Source: Bolinopsis microptera (Eukaryota; Ctenophora; Tentaculata; Lobata; Bolinopsidae). Taken from it: a DNA stretch of 64,000 nucleotides. Below the pieces are notes generated by a model. That model saw only the letters and a list, made by a program, of their open reading frames with translations, made no database searches and was not told the DNA's origin. Below, in pieces: positions 1-12,556 of the stretch. Both the position numbers and the translations under genes were made by a program. Location: positions 13,428,983 through 13,492,982 of the forward strand of contig NC_087077.1 of assembly GCF_026151205.1 (NCBI RefSeq), written 5' to 3'. Each line of letters opens with the position of its first letter. Positions within the stretch are counted from its first letter, which is position 1.

Positions 1-2
1 AG

Positions 3-1448
3 GGAGGTAGTAAGACAGATGTCACTAACTATAGACCCATATCTCTTCTTAGCTCATTCTCAAAAATTTACGAAAAGTTAATGCACACTAGAGTCCTTGA
101 ATTTCTTGATAAAAACGGCTCTCTGTTCGAAAGCCAATACGGCTTTAGACCGGGGATGTCATGCGAGCATGCTCTTCTTAATGCACAGAACTCTATCCTT
201 CATTACCTTGGCAGGAAACAAATTGCGGTGCTCCTACTGTTAGACTACTCCAAAGCTTTCGACCTACTTGAACATAAAATTTTGCTTAAAAAACTGGAAC
301 ACTACGGAATTAGAGGTATAGCACTAAGCTGGTTCGACTCCTATCTTCACGATCGTCATCAGTTCGTCACAGTCAACGGGGTTGATTCCAGTCCCAAGAC
401 GATCAATTATGGTATTCCTCAAGGCTCTATTCTGGGCCCCCTACTCTTCGTCATCTATATAAACGACCTCCCCGGAATCTCAGACCTGGCCAAGTTCATA
501 CTTTACGCCGATGATGCAAATATTATAGTCACGGGCCATAACGAGGAAGAAATTCAAAGTAAGCTCTCCATGATTGCAACACTTCTAGTGAATTGGGTAA
601 GTAGCAACGGGCTTTCTTTAAACCTGAAGAAGACCCACTATATGGTCTTCAGTAACCGTAAAGTAGATTATTCCAAAATAAGTCTCAACATATCTGGAAC
701 AAACATTGAACGGGTTACTGAGGCACGGTTTCTGGGTGTTATAATCGATGAGAAACTAACATGGTGTAAACATATCACAGCGGTAAGATTAAAAATGAGT
801 AGGTACATAGGCATCATGTTCAAATTAAAACGACATCTGCCCCTAAAAGTGCGACTACAACTCTACCATAGTTTTATTGAGGCACATGTTAACTACTGCT
901 CGTTAGCCTGGGGATTCGCGGCAAAATGTCACATTGAGACATTATTCCGTAGACAAAAGCAAGGAATGCGGATGGTTATGCCAGGATATGTAAATTACTT
1001 TTACAAAGACGGCAAATTGCCAGCTCACACCAGAGAAGCATTCTGCAAATTTGAGATTTTGACAATACACGGCATCATCGTAAAGAATGCGCTTACATTA
1101 ATGCACCGCATGAAGCACTTTCCTAACACAGTACCTGTATCAATTAGAAATTTGTTTCCAGATAACATACCCACGCATGGTTCAAATCATGAGAACAGTA
1201 GCGAATGGCTAGATACGTACAATAACCGATGTTTCAAAGCATCCATCTTTTTTAAAGGACCTTTACTAGCTCTAACAGACACCAACAAGAACATCACGTC
1301 CCTACCTAGCTTATTTTCAATAAATATTTACAAATCGAACGCAAAACGCGTGCTTCTTGAGCAACAGTCAACACTAGCTAACTCAGAGGACAGCTGGCCA
1401 GCATTTCTGCTACACAACGTACCTGGTTTGAGGAAGTCCAATAGATGA
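3..1448 (+). CDS. LINE (non-LTR retrotransposon) reverse transcriptase, 5' end off the window
   Basis: The frame is open from base 3, so the first methionine (base 81) is internal and the protein continues upstream of the window. The 26 codons before it contain NYRPISLLSSFSKIYEK, a standard LINE motif just N-terminal of the catalytic core. Counting from that methionine, motif A is DYSKAFD (Asp55), motif B is GIPQGSILGPLLF (about 111-123) and motif C is YADD (142-145), so all catalytic aspartates are present. A C-terminal tail of about 300 residues follows, ending at a TGA at 1446-1448. Jockey/CR1-like LINEs have this arrangement. The endonuclease expected upstream cannot be seen. The reading frame is intact to its stop, so this copy is young or still under selection. 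Family assignment below the level of LINE is inference. Confidence 0.9.
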   Translation, partial: GGSKTDVTNYRPISLLSSFSKIYEKLMHTRVLEFLDKNGSLFESQYGFRPGMSCEHALLNAQNSILHYLGRKQIAVLLLLDYSKAFDLLEHKILLKKLEHYGIRGIALSWFDSYLHDRHQFVTVNGVDSSPKTINYGIPQGSILGPLLFVIYINDLPGISDLAKFILYADDANIIVTGHNEEEIQSKLSMIATLLVNWVSSNGLSLNLKKTHYMVFSNRKVDYSKISLNISGTNIERVTEARFLGVIIDEKLTWCKHITAVRLKMSRYIGIMFKLKRHLPLKVRLQLYHSFIEAHVNYCSLAWGFAAKCHIETLFRRQKQGMRMVMPGYVNYFYKDGKLPAHTREAFCKFEILTIHGIIVKNALTLMHRMKHFPNTVPVSIRNLFPDNIPTHGSNHENSSEWLDTYNNRCFKASIFFKGPLLALTDTNKNITSLPSLFSINIYKSNAKRVLLEQQSTLANSEDSWPAFLLHNVPGLRKSNR

Positions 1449-1520
1449 GGGATGATTGAGTAATACAGCGACCAATAATCGCTAAATCATGACATCATAT
1501 CATAACATAACATAACATAG
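1449..1520 (+). repeat. LINE 3' UTR and CATAA-repeat tail
   Basis: Immediately after the reverse transcriptase stop come about 50 bases of unique sequence and then a short run of CATAA units (about 1499-1518). Several LINE clades end in a short tandem repeat rather than poly(A), so this is the likely 3' end of the element. No target duplication can be checked because the 5' end lies outside the window. Confidence 0.45.
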
Positions 1521-3170
1521 GACGACAGCAAACACACAATAAACGAGCAGTAATAAACAACGTTCGCTTAATGGACTGACATATTTCAGCATATTTTTCA
1601 CTGCCAAAGCGCTGATAACAGCAAGCCTTACCCCACTCCGCGCGGCTTTTTAATGCACTAAATCTTAAAGATAATTCTCGCGATAAAATTTTCATCGTCA
1701 CGCTTGAAAATTTCTAGAAATTAGAATAGCCGTATATTATAACAAACTATAGCAAGCAGAATTAAAAAATAAAAGGTTCTGGGACTTGAGTGGTACAAAT
1801 AAAATGAAAGGCATGCTAATCATGCTCACGTACTGTAATGTGTCGAGAGTTTTTTTAATTTTTACTATTTGACAAAATAATTGATCTTTTTAGTGTGAGT
1901 GTGATTTCAACTTTGAGTTTGAAAATATTTTGAAACGACTTTCGATATTATTGATTATTATATTTAATAAACTGTCTCAAAGCCCTTAGAGGTGGCTCTA
2001 TACGGGTCTTTACAACACAGTCGAGAGTAGCACTAGCATGAGAGTCACGCGATGTTTGTAATATAACCTTATAACACTCAAAGAGCCCAGCATTATGTGA
2101 TCATTAGGGGACGTTAACATATTACATAATCAGCCGAGGGGGAAGAAGAAGTCCGGCGTTATGTATTATAATGATCCTGGACCTAAGTGGCAAGTAGCTC
2201 TATATCCAAAAAAAATTGTAACTTCAATTAGACAGACCTTTCATGTGTTACAATTCTTTTCATTTTTACAGCGATTTTGAGGATTTTGAGGTAAAATCTA
2301 ACTTATATCATTATCACTCACTAGTCACAACTAAATATTTCCTATTTCTATAATACCATCAACAGTTTTCTCATAAAACTTATTTGCCAGATACTAGTTC
2401 TCCTCAGTTCGGAGTTCGGACTTGTTTAATACATATAAAGTGAGTTAAATTAGAAAAATCAGAAATTTTCTTGAAAGACTCATCGAATAGGACTCAATGA
2501 CACTACACGACTGAATGAGAATAAAGAGCGATGTTTGTACAGATTATAGTTTTGTGCCAGTTCCTGGCAGTTGGTTACAGTTTACACGTGCATAAATTAG
2601 CCTACAGGTTATTCTAGAAGTTTATGGTTATAGTTATAGTATAACTTCTAAAATGATTATTTCCAGACTATAATATTAACTGCTCGACGAGACAAAAGTC
2701 ATTGACCACAGACATGCTGAGCAAATCCTCGGTTTTGTATTGAGCGTATTTTTAATCATACTTTTATTGAACATCTTTTGGTGGGAAATTAAGCAGGATG
2801 GGAGACAAATGATTTTCTGCATAAAAAGATGAGGTTTGTCTCATGTTATTGTTAGCGCGTATTTTACTCAACCGTACCTGTGTCCTGTGGCTGTATTAAT
2901 TATCTCCCGCCTACCTCATGGGTATATTTCCGGAGCTATTATTTTATGTTATTATATTCTAATGATGACATAATAGCATAATAAATATACTCGACTTTTA
3001 AACCACTACTTTCAAAGGGCTAAAATATGTTAACAAATAAAATACGATCGCACTTGTATCCTGAATAATTGGTATTGTCTTATCTCTATACTTCTCTCTG
3101 TACTTCTTCTGCTATAGACTTTATAATATTTTATTTAGAACAAATATTTTGGCTATTAATATAATAATAA
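1521..3170. other. AT-rich DNA, nothing recognised
   Basis: I read both strands and found no splice-flanked coding segment, RNA gene or obvious repeat. There are only short AT-rich runs. Confidence 0.5.
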
Positions 3171-3172
3171 TA

Positions 3173-3395
3173 CAGACAAATCCGTCTTAAAAAGTCGATT
3201 TACCGACACACGGCCAGCTTACAAAGAATTTTTTTACATTTTTGAGTTCCACTCGGTGTCCCTTACTGCTGAGAAACTTTTCCAAACTTTTCCACGTGTC
3301 AGCTGTGAGGGACACCGAGAGGAACTCAAAAAGGTCAAAAACCCTTTGTAGGTTGGGTGCATAAGTAAATCGATTTTTAAAGACAGATTTGTCTA
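3173..3395. mobile_element. 223-bp MITE with TA target duplication, related to the foldback element at 42 kb
   Basis: The ends are inverted repeats of YAGACAAATCYGTCTT flanked by TA on both sides (3171-3172 and 3396-3397). The inside is a long imperfect palindrome: a segment around TTGAGTTCCACTCGGTGTCCC pairs with GGGACACCGAGAGGAACTCAA on the other arm. Its first 130 bases, including AAACTTTTCCACGTGTC, match the ends of the 3.9-kb element at 42049-45944, so both belong to one family. The TA duplication suggests Tc1/mariner-type mobilisation. Confidence 0.8.
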
Positions 3396-3745
3396 TACTA
3401 TATAATACTCAAAACACTTGAAATCGCACTTAGATTAAGTTTAATTAAATAACACAATATTGTAATTTACAAGTATTTTGCCCAAGTATTTTAATTTACT
3501 TTGATATGCACCGGCTTGCCGACTCCACTTCGGATACCGATAGAGTAAAAACTATTTATTCGGTTGTCGAGTATTTCTTAAGTAATTTAATATTTATATA
3601 GTATAATTATAAATACCTGTTCTTTTGTGTCCAGAGCAGTTCCACTCGTACCTTTACCATCGACAAGTACACAGTGGAGAAATTATTTTACACCCCTACA
3701 GATTTTTGCCGTCCCCCTGGCACAGGAGGACTATAGTGCAAAGAA

Positions 3746-3830
3746 ACTGCTGCTCACTGCTGCTCACTGCTGCTCACTGCTGCTCACTGCTGCTCACTGC
3801 TGCTAACTGCTGCTCACTGCTGCTAACTGC
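3746..3830. repeat. 10-bp tandem repeat (TGCTCACTGC)n
   Basis: About eight copies of a 10-bp unit, two of them carrying TGCTAACTGC. Confidence 0.9.
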
Positions 3831-3912
3831 ATAATTTTTTTCGCGTCAACCGAACGTTCAAATGGACAGGATAGCACACAAATCGGACGTTATTTTCTTT
3901 TAAGTTTATACT

Positions 3913-4419
3913 CATGGATCTGAAGACATTCCCGTCTATATAACTTCCGCCCCAATTTTAGCTCCTCACTCCAATTAGAAGCCGAGATATTTTGTATTAA
4001 GTGCATCGATCGCTATACTCTCGATAAGAATAGGTTTTTTCCTAATAAATCAACAACCTGTCGTCCGAGGACTTTGAAATTGTGCTCTACCCTACTTAAT
4101 ATGATGATTATGAACATTTTAATGCCCAAGATGAGCACCTAACTCAATCAGAAGCCGAGATATCTCGTATTTAGCGTGCAAATTACGACCCCAAATGTGA
4201 TGATTCTGAACAACTTAAAAGCCAGGTTGAGCTTTTAATTTTAATTAGAAGCGGGGTTATTTTGATTTTAAAGTCTCGAAAGCGCCAAAAGAGGGCGTGG
4301 TCAATTGTGCAAAACTGCATCATAGCAAAAATTTCTACCTAAGCCAAATTTGTTTCTGATGGGTCTCTTGAGCTATTCCAAGTCTCAAGCCCCGGGGCGG
4401 GAATGTCTTCAGATCCTTG
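3913..4419. mobile_element. ~500-bp nonautonomous DNA element with 19-bp perfect terminal repeats
   Basis: GGATCTGAAGACATTCCCG at 3916 is exactly inverted at 4398-4416, and the match extends about three more bases outward with one mismatch. Inside, the block AATTAGAAGCCGAGATAT recurs imperfectly near 3972, 4145 and 4241. No convincing target duplication is visible, so the superfamily is unknown. Confidence 0.65.
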
Positions 4420-4520
4420 ATTATTAGAGCTCATAAGGACTAAGTAGTATCCCGGAGGAGTTTATAATGACGTCGAATTCAAGGTTGTTTTGTAAGTGTT
4501 TAACGATGTTCTCGACATGA

Positions 4521-4595
4521 TCGACTGTGATCTACTGTGATCTACTGTGATCTACTGTGATATACTGTGATCTACTGTGATATACTGTGATCTAC
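4521..4595. repeat. 10-bp tandem repeat (TGTGATCTAC)n
   Basis: About seven copies with a TATAC variant. The array is the target of the MITE that follows, and the last unit reappears on the far side of that element. Confidence 0.9.
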
Positions 4596-5098
4596 GGCAA
4601 GTTTCCATAAACGATATTTTATTATCGGCGCCAATAATCGCTTATTGGGCGCTTTCTCCACTTTTTCTCCACTTTTTCCTGACTCAATTTTAAAAGCGCT
4701 TATGAGCGCTTTATTTGCGCTTTACAAACAGCTAAATTGCACCCCGATTATAAGCGCTTATAATCGCTTATGAATGGTTCAAAAAAGCGCCTACGAATCG
4801 CTTATCCGGCCAACCGCTTATCCACCCGTTTTTGGCGCCAATCCTACTGAAAAACCGCTTTCAAATCGCTCAGCGATGCTAGTAAGCGCTTAAAAGCGCT
4901 TATAAGCGCTTTTAAATTCAAAAAAGCGCTTTTTTGAATTATGACATCAATCATAGTCGATTATAAGCGATTTTTTTTGAACCGTTTATAATCGTAAAAA
5001 AGCGATTGTAAACGGTTTTTTTTTTAAAAAGCGCCGAGAAAGCGCCCAATAAGCGATTATTGGCGCCGATAATAAAATATCGTTTATGGAAACTTGCC
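4596..5098. mobile_element. 503-bp hAT-like MITE rich in AAGCGCTT motifs, 8-bp target duplication
   Basis: Terminal inverted repeats of more than 60 bp begin GGCAAGTTTCCATAAACGAT and end with its complement. TGATCTAC flanks both sides (4588-4595 and 5099-5106). That duplication lies in a repeat of the same sequence, but the array resumes cleanly after the element, which supports a true insertion. The core consists largely of GCGCTT and TCGCTTA hexamers in both orientations. An 8-bp duplication is typical of hAT elements. Confidence 0.85.
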
Positions 5099-5106
5099 TG
5101 ATCTAC

Positions 5107-8100
5107 TGTAGTCGCAAACACAAACAGCCTTCACGCAATTTTCCAAACCATGTTGAGAATTGGCCCATCTAATATCGGAAGATTTTAGTAAATTTAGAGC
5201 TATTTTTCTAATGATGCGTTCAAATGTCTTATTAACAAAATGCATGTCTTATAGTCAGGTAAGAGGACACAAATATGAGACGACTATTTTCTGCAGAAGC
5301 CTTTTCGACATATTTGAAATCGCGGTAAGATTTGAAATAATTTAATGAAGGTATTTTAAATCGCACTTAGATTAAGCTAAATGAAATCGCATGAATGGTT
5401 TCTTTTGTAATATGCATGCCGATAATACCAATAATACAGGACCATAGGTGTCTGTCGTCGAGTAATAATTCTTGAATAACTAAACAATAAACATAAATTA
5501 ACATTTTATTTAGTTATTTAATTTTAAATACTACATAGTTTATCTCAGTGCTTACTTCTCAGTGCTCACTTCTAAGTGCTCACTTCTCAGTGCTCACTTG
5601 TGAAAAATAATAAATCGCTATTTCCCACCAAATATTACGGATTACCATTGCTTGAGTTTGGACGGCGTTATTATTATTTAACTAATTGTGCCACTTTAAA
5701 TCGTGTTCAGGTACGTGCGGTGCAGTTATACTAAAGTTCTGCGATATTAGTAACTTAATCTCCACAATTGAAGTAGGGATCTGAGCTTAAATAGACCCTC
5801 CACTTTTTCATCTAGTTTGGTTCCGAAATATCACCATTTTAGATTTCACTAATTCAGTGAAAATTCACTGAAAATTGTGAAATTTCGGTCCAAGAAAGGT
5901 AATAATTGATTCAAATAATTAAGAAAGGGTCCCATAATTTTGGTGATCCTCCATTCGTCAGCGATTTCTCCGGAATTTTAATAAAGTCTTTATTACGTAT
6001 ATTTCTCACAGACAATAGATATATCTCACATTGACATAGCTCATTATTGATGATGTCTGAAATTAATACGAACTGTTCAGTGTGGCCCGATTTCATCATA
6101 ATAACCGGCGCAATATGAAGATTGCTCGCTAACGGTTGTTGTATTGTTTGGATTTGTACCGACTTACTCTTCTTCTCTATCACTCTATCAGCTATATTAC
6201 TCAGAATAGCTATAACCCAGTACTATATAACTGTATAAGCAATTTGTCGGAGAGTGATAAACTTAACAGTTTTCGCAATATTTGGGTTTGATTTCATTTT
6301 AAGCTATTGAAGTGTTGGACTTGAAATGAGCTCATACTAAACATGAACCATATAGTGTGCAGTGCCCTGAACGGCTGAACAGAGGGATTATTATTTACTA
6401 TTATTTTATATGTTTGAATCGGTCATTACAACCGCCTGGCACCGTCCAGCTTTCAATCATAGCAAGACACCTCTCTAATGCTTTAAGTACCAACAGCTTG
6501 TGGAATAGGGTGGTTCAAAAATGCGCAATATGATTTATACTACACCTTCTTAACGGATATTTAATTTGCGTTAAGTTGAACGCCATAAATTATTAGTATA
6601 TCCTGGTCTGAAAATAAGCACCGTCATTGGCCAGTAACACAGCTTGGCAGGTAAAATTTGCTCTAAACGTCCGTCTGGTCAGGTTCCCACAAGCTGGTTC
6701 CAATTTATTGCGTCAGAAAATAAAACATTATTGCTTAAAACTTTCGTTACTTATACTGTAAATGAAACTACGAACTCTATTTTGCTCCCAAGTTTCTTTG
6801 AATAATAAAGACTTGAGACCTTTGTTAGAAGAAGAGACTAAAAGTTGAAAATGAGGCCTAGTTGTAAGTACTAGGTTGTAATTAATAATTACTAATTAAT
6901 TAATTAATTAGTAAGTACTTTCCACTTAATCATAACTCCAGTAAATCAAGATGGCTGAATCTAGTTAAATTTGCTGTATTTTATTTTGCATGTTAAAGTA
7001 AGTTTCAATTTGTTCGATGATGATAACCTATGCTGTAATATCAAGAATATTGCTCAACCCATACCAATAGTCGCCATTGTAATCTCTGATGATATACTCA
7101 CCACCATTCACCACCTAGCCTCGCTGCTCATTTTCAGACTGCTTGATCATATTGGGCCATTGTAAAACGCCAATTTGCTGATTGCTTGCTATACAGACTA
7201 CACCCCTTGTTGAATATCTATATAATTATGAATTTGCTATATTCGAATATTAATTGTTTTCCCCCACAACAACCTGCTGATATTGACTGCTTAGTGCTTG
7301 TCACGACTTGTTAGGCGGCATTTAACCTTCCACAACACCGTTAGCGCGGACTTATACCCTGATCTACAGTTCCAAAGGGAGCTTCCCTTGGCGCCACACT
7401 AGTGATCAGTTCAAGGAATTTCACTTTTCAGTCTCTTTAAGAATGGAATGTCAGTGGAATGTCAGTATAATGTCAGTGTAATGCTGTCTGTACCGCTTGC
7501 ACGGTCCACCGGCAGCGGAGAACAATTATAATGTAATCGGTGGCTGTCAGCAGTTAATATCCCTAAAGTTAAGAGTAAGAGTACCTACTAAGATATAATA
7601 CCACTTACTAAGATATAATAGTTTGCACCAATCTCCGTTGAAAGGTTGAAGTATCATTGATGATTAATGATAGTTAAAATGGCGTCGTGAACGCAGGAGC
7701 AAGGCCTCCCTTTTCCAGAAACAAGCGATTCAGTGAAGCAGACTTGCCGTCAAGAATCTCGGGTCGAAGAGAAAATTATTTCCTCGTTTCCGAAGAATTG
7801 ATTCCTGTATTGGAGGACTTTTGTCGAAGCAGTGCCTTAACTTCGATCGCTAAAATCGTGACTGCCATACGGCTTATAGTTATATAACCCATCATTATCA
7901 TAGGTTGCCTGATTTTTTATTATGATCTTTTTATCGGACAAGTGACTTAAATTCTCGGTCTCGGCTCGATGTTCGGTTTTTTTCTGTTCCCTTAAAATTG
8001 TAACTTCTTAATTTATTTGATTATAAACACTAAACAGTCTGAAAGGTTCCTGTCACTGTGTAACTGTCTATTAAGGACAAATGACAAAGAAACTTGGGCT

Positions 8101-11100
8101 GTTTATAGTGGAAATATGTTTTTGAGAGGACCGTCTGGTAGCTTTGAATTTCAGATTTCAGATTTCATTTTAGTCAAAATTGAATTACTGTTAAAAATTT
8201 TCTGGGCCCGGTCACTTTACTATGTAATTTTGGATTTAAGAGTTGTATTGATATTGATACTTGCTTGTGCTGTGAGTTAGGTGAGGTTCCCAGGATTCCT
8301 TCTGCAATTCTGTAGAATTCAAGATCAGTAATTGGTGGATGTCAAAATAATGCAGATATTTTGATACTTTTTGTTACTCCAGATAAAAGACAGGGCACAG
8401 GCCACCTGGCATCCGGCACACGAATTTTCATCTCATTGTTCTGAATGACTTGTATAGTTAAAATAACCTAGATTAAATTCGATTAAATAGTATAAATATT
8501 TACTTTGATTCACCGGTTCGCTGACCGGTTCTCTGACCGGTTCGCTACTTTCACGCCAGATAGTTTTGGCCATATTCAATCGGGGTAAAACTATTTGTTG
8601 GTCCTAGTTTGATTCATTTCTAAGCAGGTGGATCGGTTCTGTTGGAGGTTTAGCACACCCTTAATTCTGTAAGTACAAAATTGAAACACAGAATTTAGAA
8701 TATTAAAAATCATATTTTGTTTTACTGCATTTTGTTTATTGAATTTTGTTTTATTAGATTGAAATCTTACAAGTTTTAAATTTTGCACCCTGAAGACACC
8801 AAAATACTGATCCATACCTGTTTGAATATATTTGGTAAAGAATACAGGATTACTTGCGCACAACTTAAAGCTAAGCATTTTCTAAGTTGATCTCGCTGCA
8901 GGAACTACTGCAAATATACCGGTGTCTAGCCTGTCATTCTTTACCATTTGGTTACAGTTTTACAGTTCCATTGCAGCTCTTTCTATAAAATCAAACAGTT
9001 ATTGCAGGAGATTATATTATTTGTATACAAGGACATGATTGTATACAATTTTAATTTATGTATACGTTATTTACTTATCATACTAATAACGATAATTTTG
9101 ATAGCTAACACAGCTGTTAACGGGCATGTAATCATAATGTAGCCACGAAATCACTATAATTTGGCCTATAATCTCTATAAAATTGTAGCTTACTTTAGTC
9201 AGATATAATTGGTTGAGTCACTGCTCTCATTTGTTATAATATCAGGCCTGGTTTGGAATCATAAGGTTCACATATTTCTCACTTTTCGTCTTCTCAACGA
9301 TAATCCTCATTGTGAACGAGCAATACTCATGGATATGTTGATTTATAAGTTGACCTGAACTTCTATAATTATGCTCATTCATAAACATGCCATAATTGCC
9401 ATAGTGATGAGTCTCCAAAATTCTTGTGATTGTATGTATCTGCTAGATGGTCTTTGATAATGATGGCGACTTTTCTTTTGTTCCATAGGGCCACTAGACA
9501 ATTATATCTGCGATTTCTGATTAAATACCATATCAATTATGCTATCACCGAACGTTGCAAATAGTTATAAATGCTAATAAACCAAGTTCAATATGTATTC
9601 TACTCATAATTTACCATTGAGGTCCCTATACTGACTCGTGAGCCAGTGTTAGAATCTACCTTAATATGATAAGTAGGTATTAAGACTCCAAACTTGTCCT
9701 CATTAATACCACATGATCTGTTCATGACGTCAGCCGTTGGATCACAATCAGAAAATGGAGGTAAAATTTTTGTCGAATTAGAGTACGTTACCTAGACTCA
9801 AGTTCGACAGAGATGGTTCTGGCGAACTTATAAGTTGCCGAAGTCCGAACTAGAGTACGTGTCGAACTAGAATACGTGAATCGAACCCTCAGTTATTTGA
9901 TCTAGAGATCGTTGTATAGAAATATTTACTCTTCGATAAATCTTCTATAGATGATAATTAAATAATTATGAACTGTTAATATAGTTATAAGTCCGAAAAG
10001 AACAATTGAAATTGTAACAGGTCTAGTCAGTATCTATAGGTATAATATTCAGTTGTTTATGTAATTAGCAAGCCCTTTATTCACATTGCATCTCAACACG
10101 TCAAATTGTTGCGCAATTAATGATTGAACAGTATATTTCATTTTGAGGAGTCTGACCATCCCTCTCCTCAAGCGAGAATTTCTCCTCCACAAAGTACTAT
10201 TTGTACTTTTTCTTGTTATTTTCTTGTTATTTTCGGTATTACAGTGACTCCGTATCGTTTCATTAGATTCGTTTCTTTCTATTAAATCGTTAACCCGGCC
10301 CCTTCTAGGCTGTTTGGTAAGTAAGTGGTCTTTGAAACCATTGGTTTCACGTGCCTGACAATTGAGCACTTCGAAGCGCTTAGAAAAGGTGGTCACTACT
10401 CACTAAATTTAAATACTCCCACTGAGTAACGGTATCAGCGATTCAAATTTCTGAAGAAGTGTATTTCCCAGTACTAATCTTATGTTCTGAAATGTTAGCG
10501 TGTTGATTAGAACGTTATTCGGCTTAATATAATCGATTAAATTAACAATTCCGACAAGAATTTAGATTTGTGTATTTCTAAAAAGCGTTCAGAGCTCTTT
10601 GATCTAATATTCAGAAGCTGGATAGCGTACTGACACGGTGACAGGATCAGAAAAATTTGTTCAATGAAACTTTAACTCCTCAGCAGTCCTGCCTGTTTTT
10701 TTTACCCGGTAAAATGGTATTTTCATATGTGTACTTATCGGGGTTCTGGTTCCCAGATCAAGGAGTTGTGTGACGTGTAGACTGCAGGGCCTAGAACCCC
10801 AGGTCTAACACAACCAGATGATCAGTAACTTAACCATTAATCATTATACATTATACTTTTGACTATTATATAACGGAATCATGTTGACGGTTGAAATATC
10901 TTACTTTAACGTATTGTTCACTTAGTCCTCTAGGAAGGATTGTGAGTTCGAATCCCTCTCTGGGAACGTCATGTCGAGAAATTTTTTTGCTAACGTGTTA
11001 TTCATATTGTTATCCATCCAAGCAGTGTACACTGTACATCACTATAATTATCTAAAGGACATCAACTTCCTGTCAGAGTTCATATAAGCGACAAATTGAT

Positions 11101-12177
11101 ACTCCTGAAATATGTTCATTATGCTCTAACTGTAGCATAATCTCATAATTTTTAAAATGGTATTAGTGTAAATATTTCAACAAAGGGCAAATCTTGTTTT
11201 GGGCTATTCTAGAAATTTGTATTGTTCCCTGCCGAATCAAAAGGCTCCGAGATGCCTTTTGCAAATGATTAACTTTGGAGATCCAAAATTAATAATTTTT
11301 ACAACCAGACAGCCGTTTTCTGATCTTCTTCCTTCCGCCGTTTGCGCTTCTGCCCTCTGTCTCTCCTCCGATGTCTCTCTGCCGCACTTATTTATATTGT
11401 TCCCCTTGTAATGTTTTGCCACCTCAGACTTAATAAAGATCAACTGGGTATAACACTTGTCAGCTGCAGTACTGTTGGGACAAGGACGATCGTAAGGTTA
11501 TTGGGAGCGTAAAATAAAGGGAGAGCTGTCTAGTGTCTATGTTTGTCCTAACATACCTAACCCTTTAGTTTAACAAAGTGGTCTAATAGTAATAAAATGA
11601 CATTGTTGTCTGCCCGAGGAAGCTTATAAGTTCGCCTTTTGTACCAAAATCCTGCTCTAAGAAGCTTGTTTAATGTCATCGTATATTAATATCACTTTGT
11701 ATCTCTGAGTTAGGTAATTTACATTACCGCACGAAGTTATGGCTGTGTAGTGTTTCCATGATGGCGATCACAATAGAGTGAACCAGGTACATGCTGGTGT
11801 AAAGATAGTATTATAGTAAAGGTGTTAAGCTGGTATAGTAATGACATTTGATGGTAGTTACATCGGTAGTCACCAATTAGGGATCTTGTAGATCAAGATC
11901 TTATTTAAATCGTCTGTATTATTTTAGTTCTCGTGAATGATTATAGTTTGATTATAGTTGAATTATAGTTGAATTATAGTTGAATTATGTTTCATAATAT
12001 GATGTATTTTCCAGCTCGCTTATAAGCTTATATAATCATACCGTCAAGCTTGAGACCGTCTGAAGAGAGTTCGAGAAGCTGAAGTCACTGTACCTTGTTA
12101 TATTTATATGTGATACTCGAAACCCAATGGTTCCGTCCAGAATAGTAAACGAAGTTTATTATTAACAAGAATGTCAA
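5107..12177. other. Seven kilobases with only minor tandem repeats
   Basis: I see no gene with supporting homology. Small repeats: a 14-bp unit CTCAGTGCTCACTT (5547-5600), an 11-bp unit around AATGTCAGT (7445-7490), a 17-bp duplication at 7583-7622, a 13-bp unit CCGGTTCGCTGA (8512-8545) and a 13-bp unit GAATTATAGTT (11940-11990). Frames of 66 codons at 7687-7887 (plus) and 115 codons at 10049-10396 (minus) are open but match nothing I know. Confidence 0.5.
10049..10396 (-). CDS. Unrecognised open frame, 115 codons
   Basis: I do not recognise this protein. It is basic and rich in Asn, Arg and Lys, with no signal peptide, membrane segment or catalytic motif. It begins with ATG but has no supporting splice sites or neighbours. 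In DNA this AT-rich a frame of this length can arise by chance, so it is listed only as a hypothetical. Confidence 0.12.
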   Translation of the reverse strand: MTTFSKRFEVLNCQARETNGFKDHLLTKQPRRGRVNDLIERNESNETIRSHCNTENNKKITRKSTNSTLWRRNSRLRRGMVRLLKMKYTVQSLIAQQFDVLRCNVNKGLANYINN

Positions 12178-12556
12178 ACTTCAGTAGCATTAAGCCAACT
12201 TCCCACGTGCATACTTCAGTAACATTAAGCTAACTTCCCACGTGCATACTTCAGTAACATTAAGCCATTTTCCCACGTGCATACTTCAGTAACATTAAGC
12301 CAACTTCCCACGTGCATACTTCAGTAACATTAAGCCAACTTCCCACGTGAATACTTCAGTAACATTAAGCCAACTTCCCACGTTCATACTTCAGTAACAT
12401 TAAGCCAACTACCCACGTGCATACTTCAGTACCATTAAGCCAACTTCCCACGTGCATACTTCAGTAACATTAAGCCAACTACCCACGTGCATACTTCAGT
12501 AAAATTAAGCCAACATCCCACGTGCATACTTTAGTAACATTAAGCCAACTTCTCAC
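12178..12556. repeat. 35-bp minisatellite, 11 copies, each with a CACGTG box
   Basis: Units begin at 12178, 12213, 12248 and so on to 12528, with an exact 35-bp period and point differences. Most contain CCCACGTGCAT, so the array carries about eight CACGTG E-box palindromes at 35-bp intervals. The last unit is partial. Confidence 0.95.

Noticed and set aside
10915-10972. GAGTTCGAATCCCTC resembling a tRNA T-arm
   Set aside because: The stem has two mismatches and no matching acceptor or D-arm lies upstream; at most a tRNA-derived relic.
12178-12556. Regular repeat considered as a CRISPR array
   Set aside because: Units are directly abutting with no unique spacers, in a eukaryotic context.
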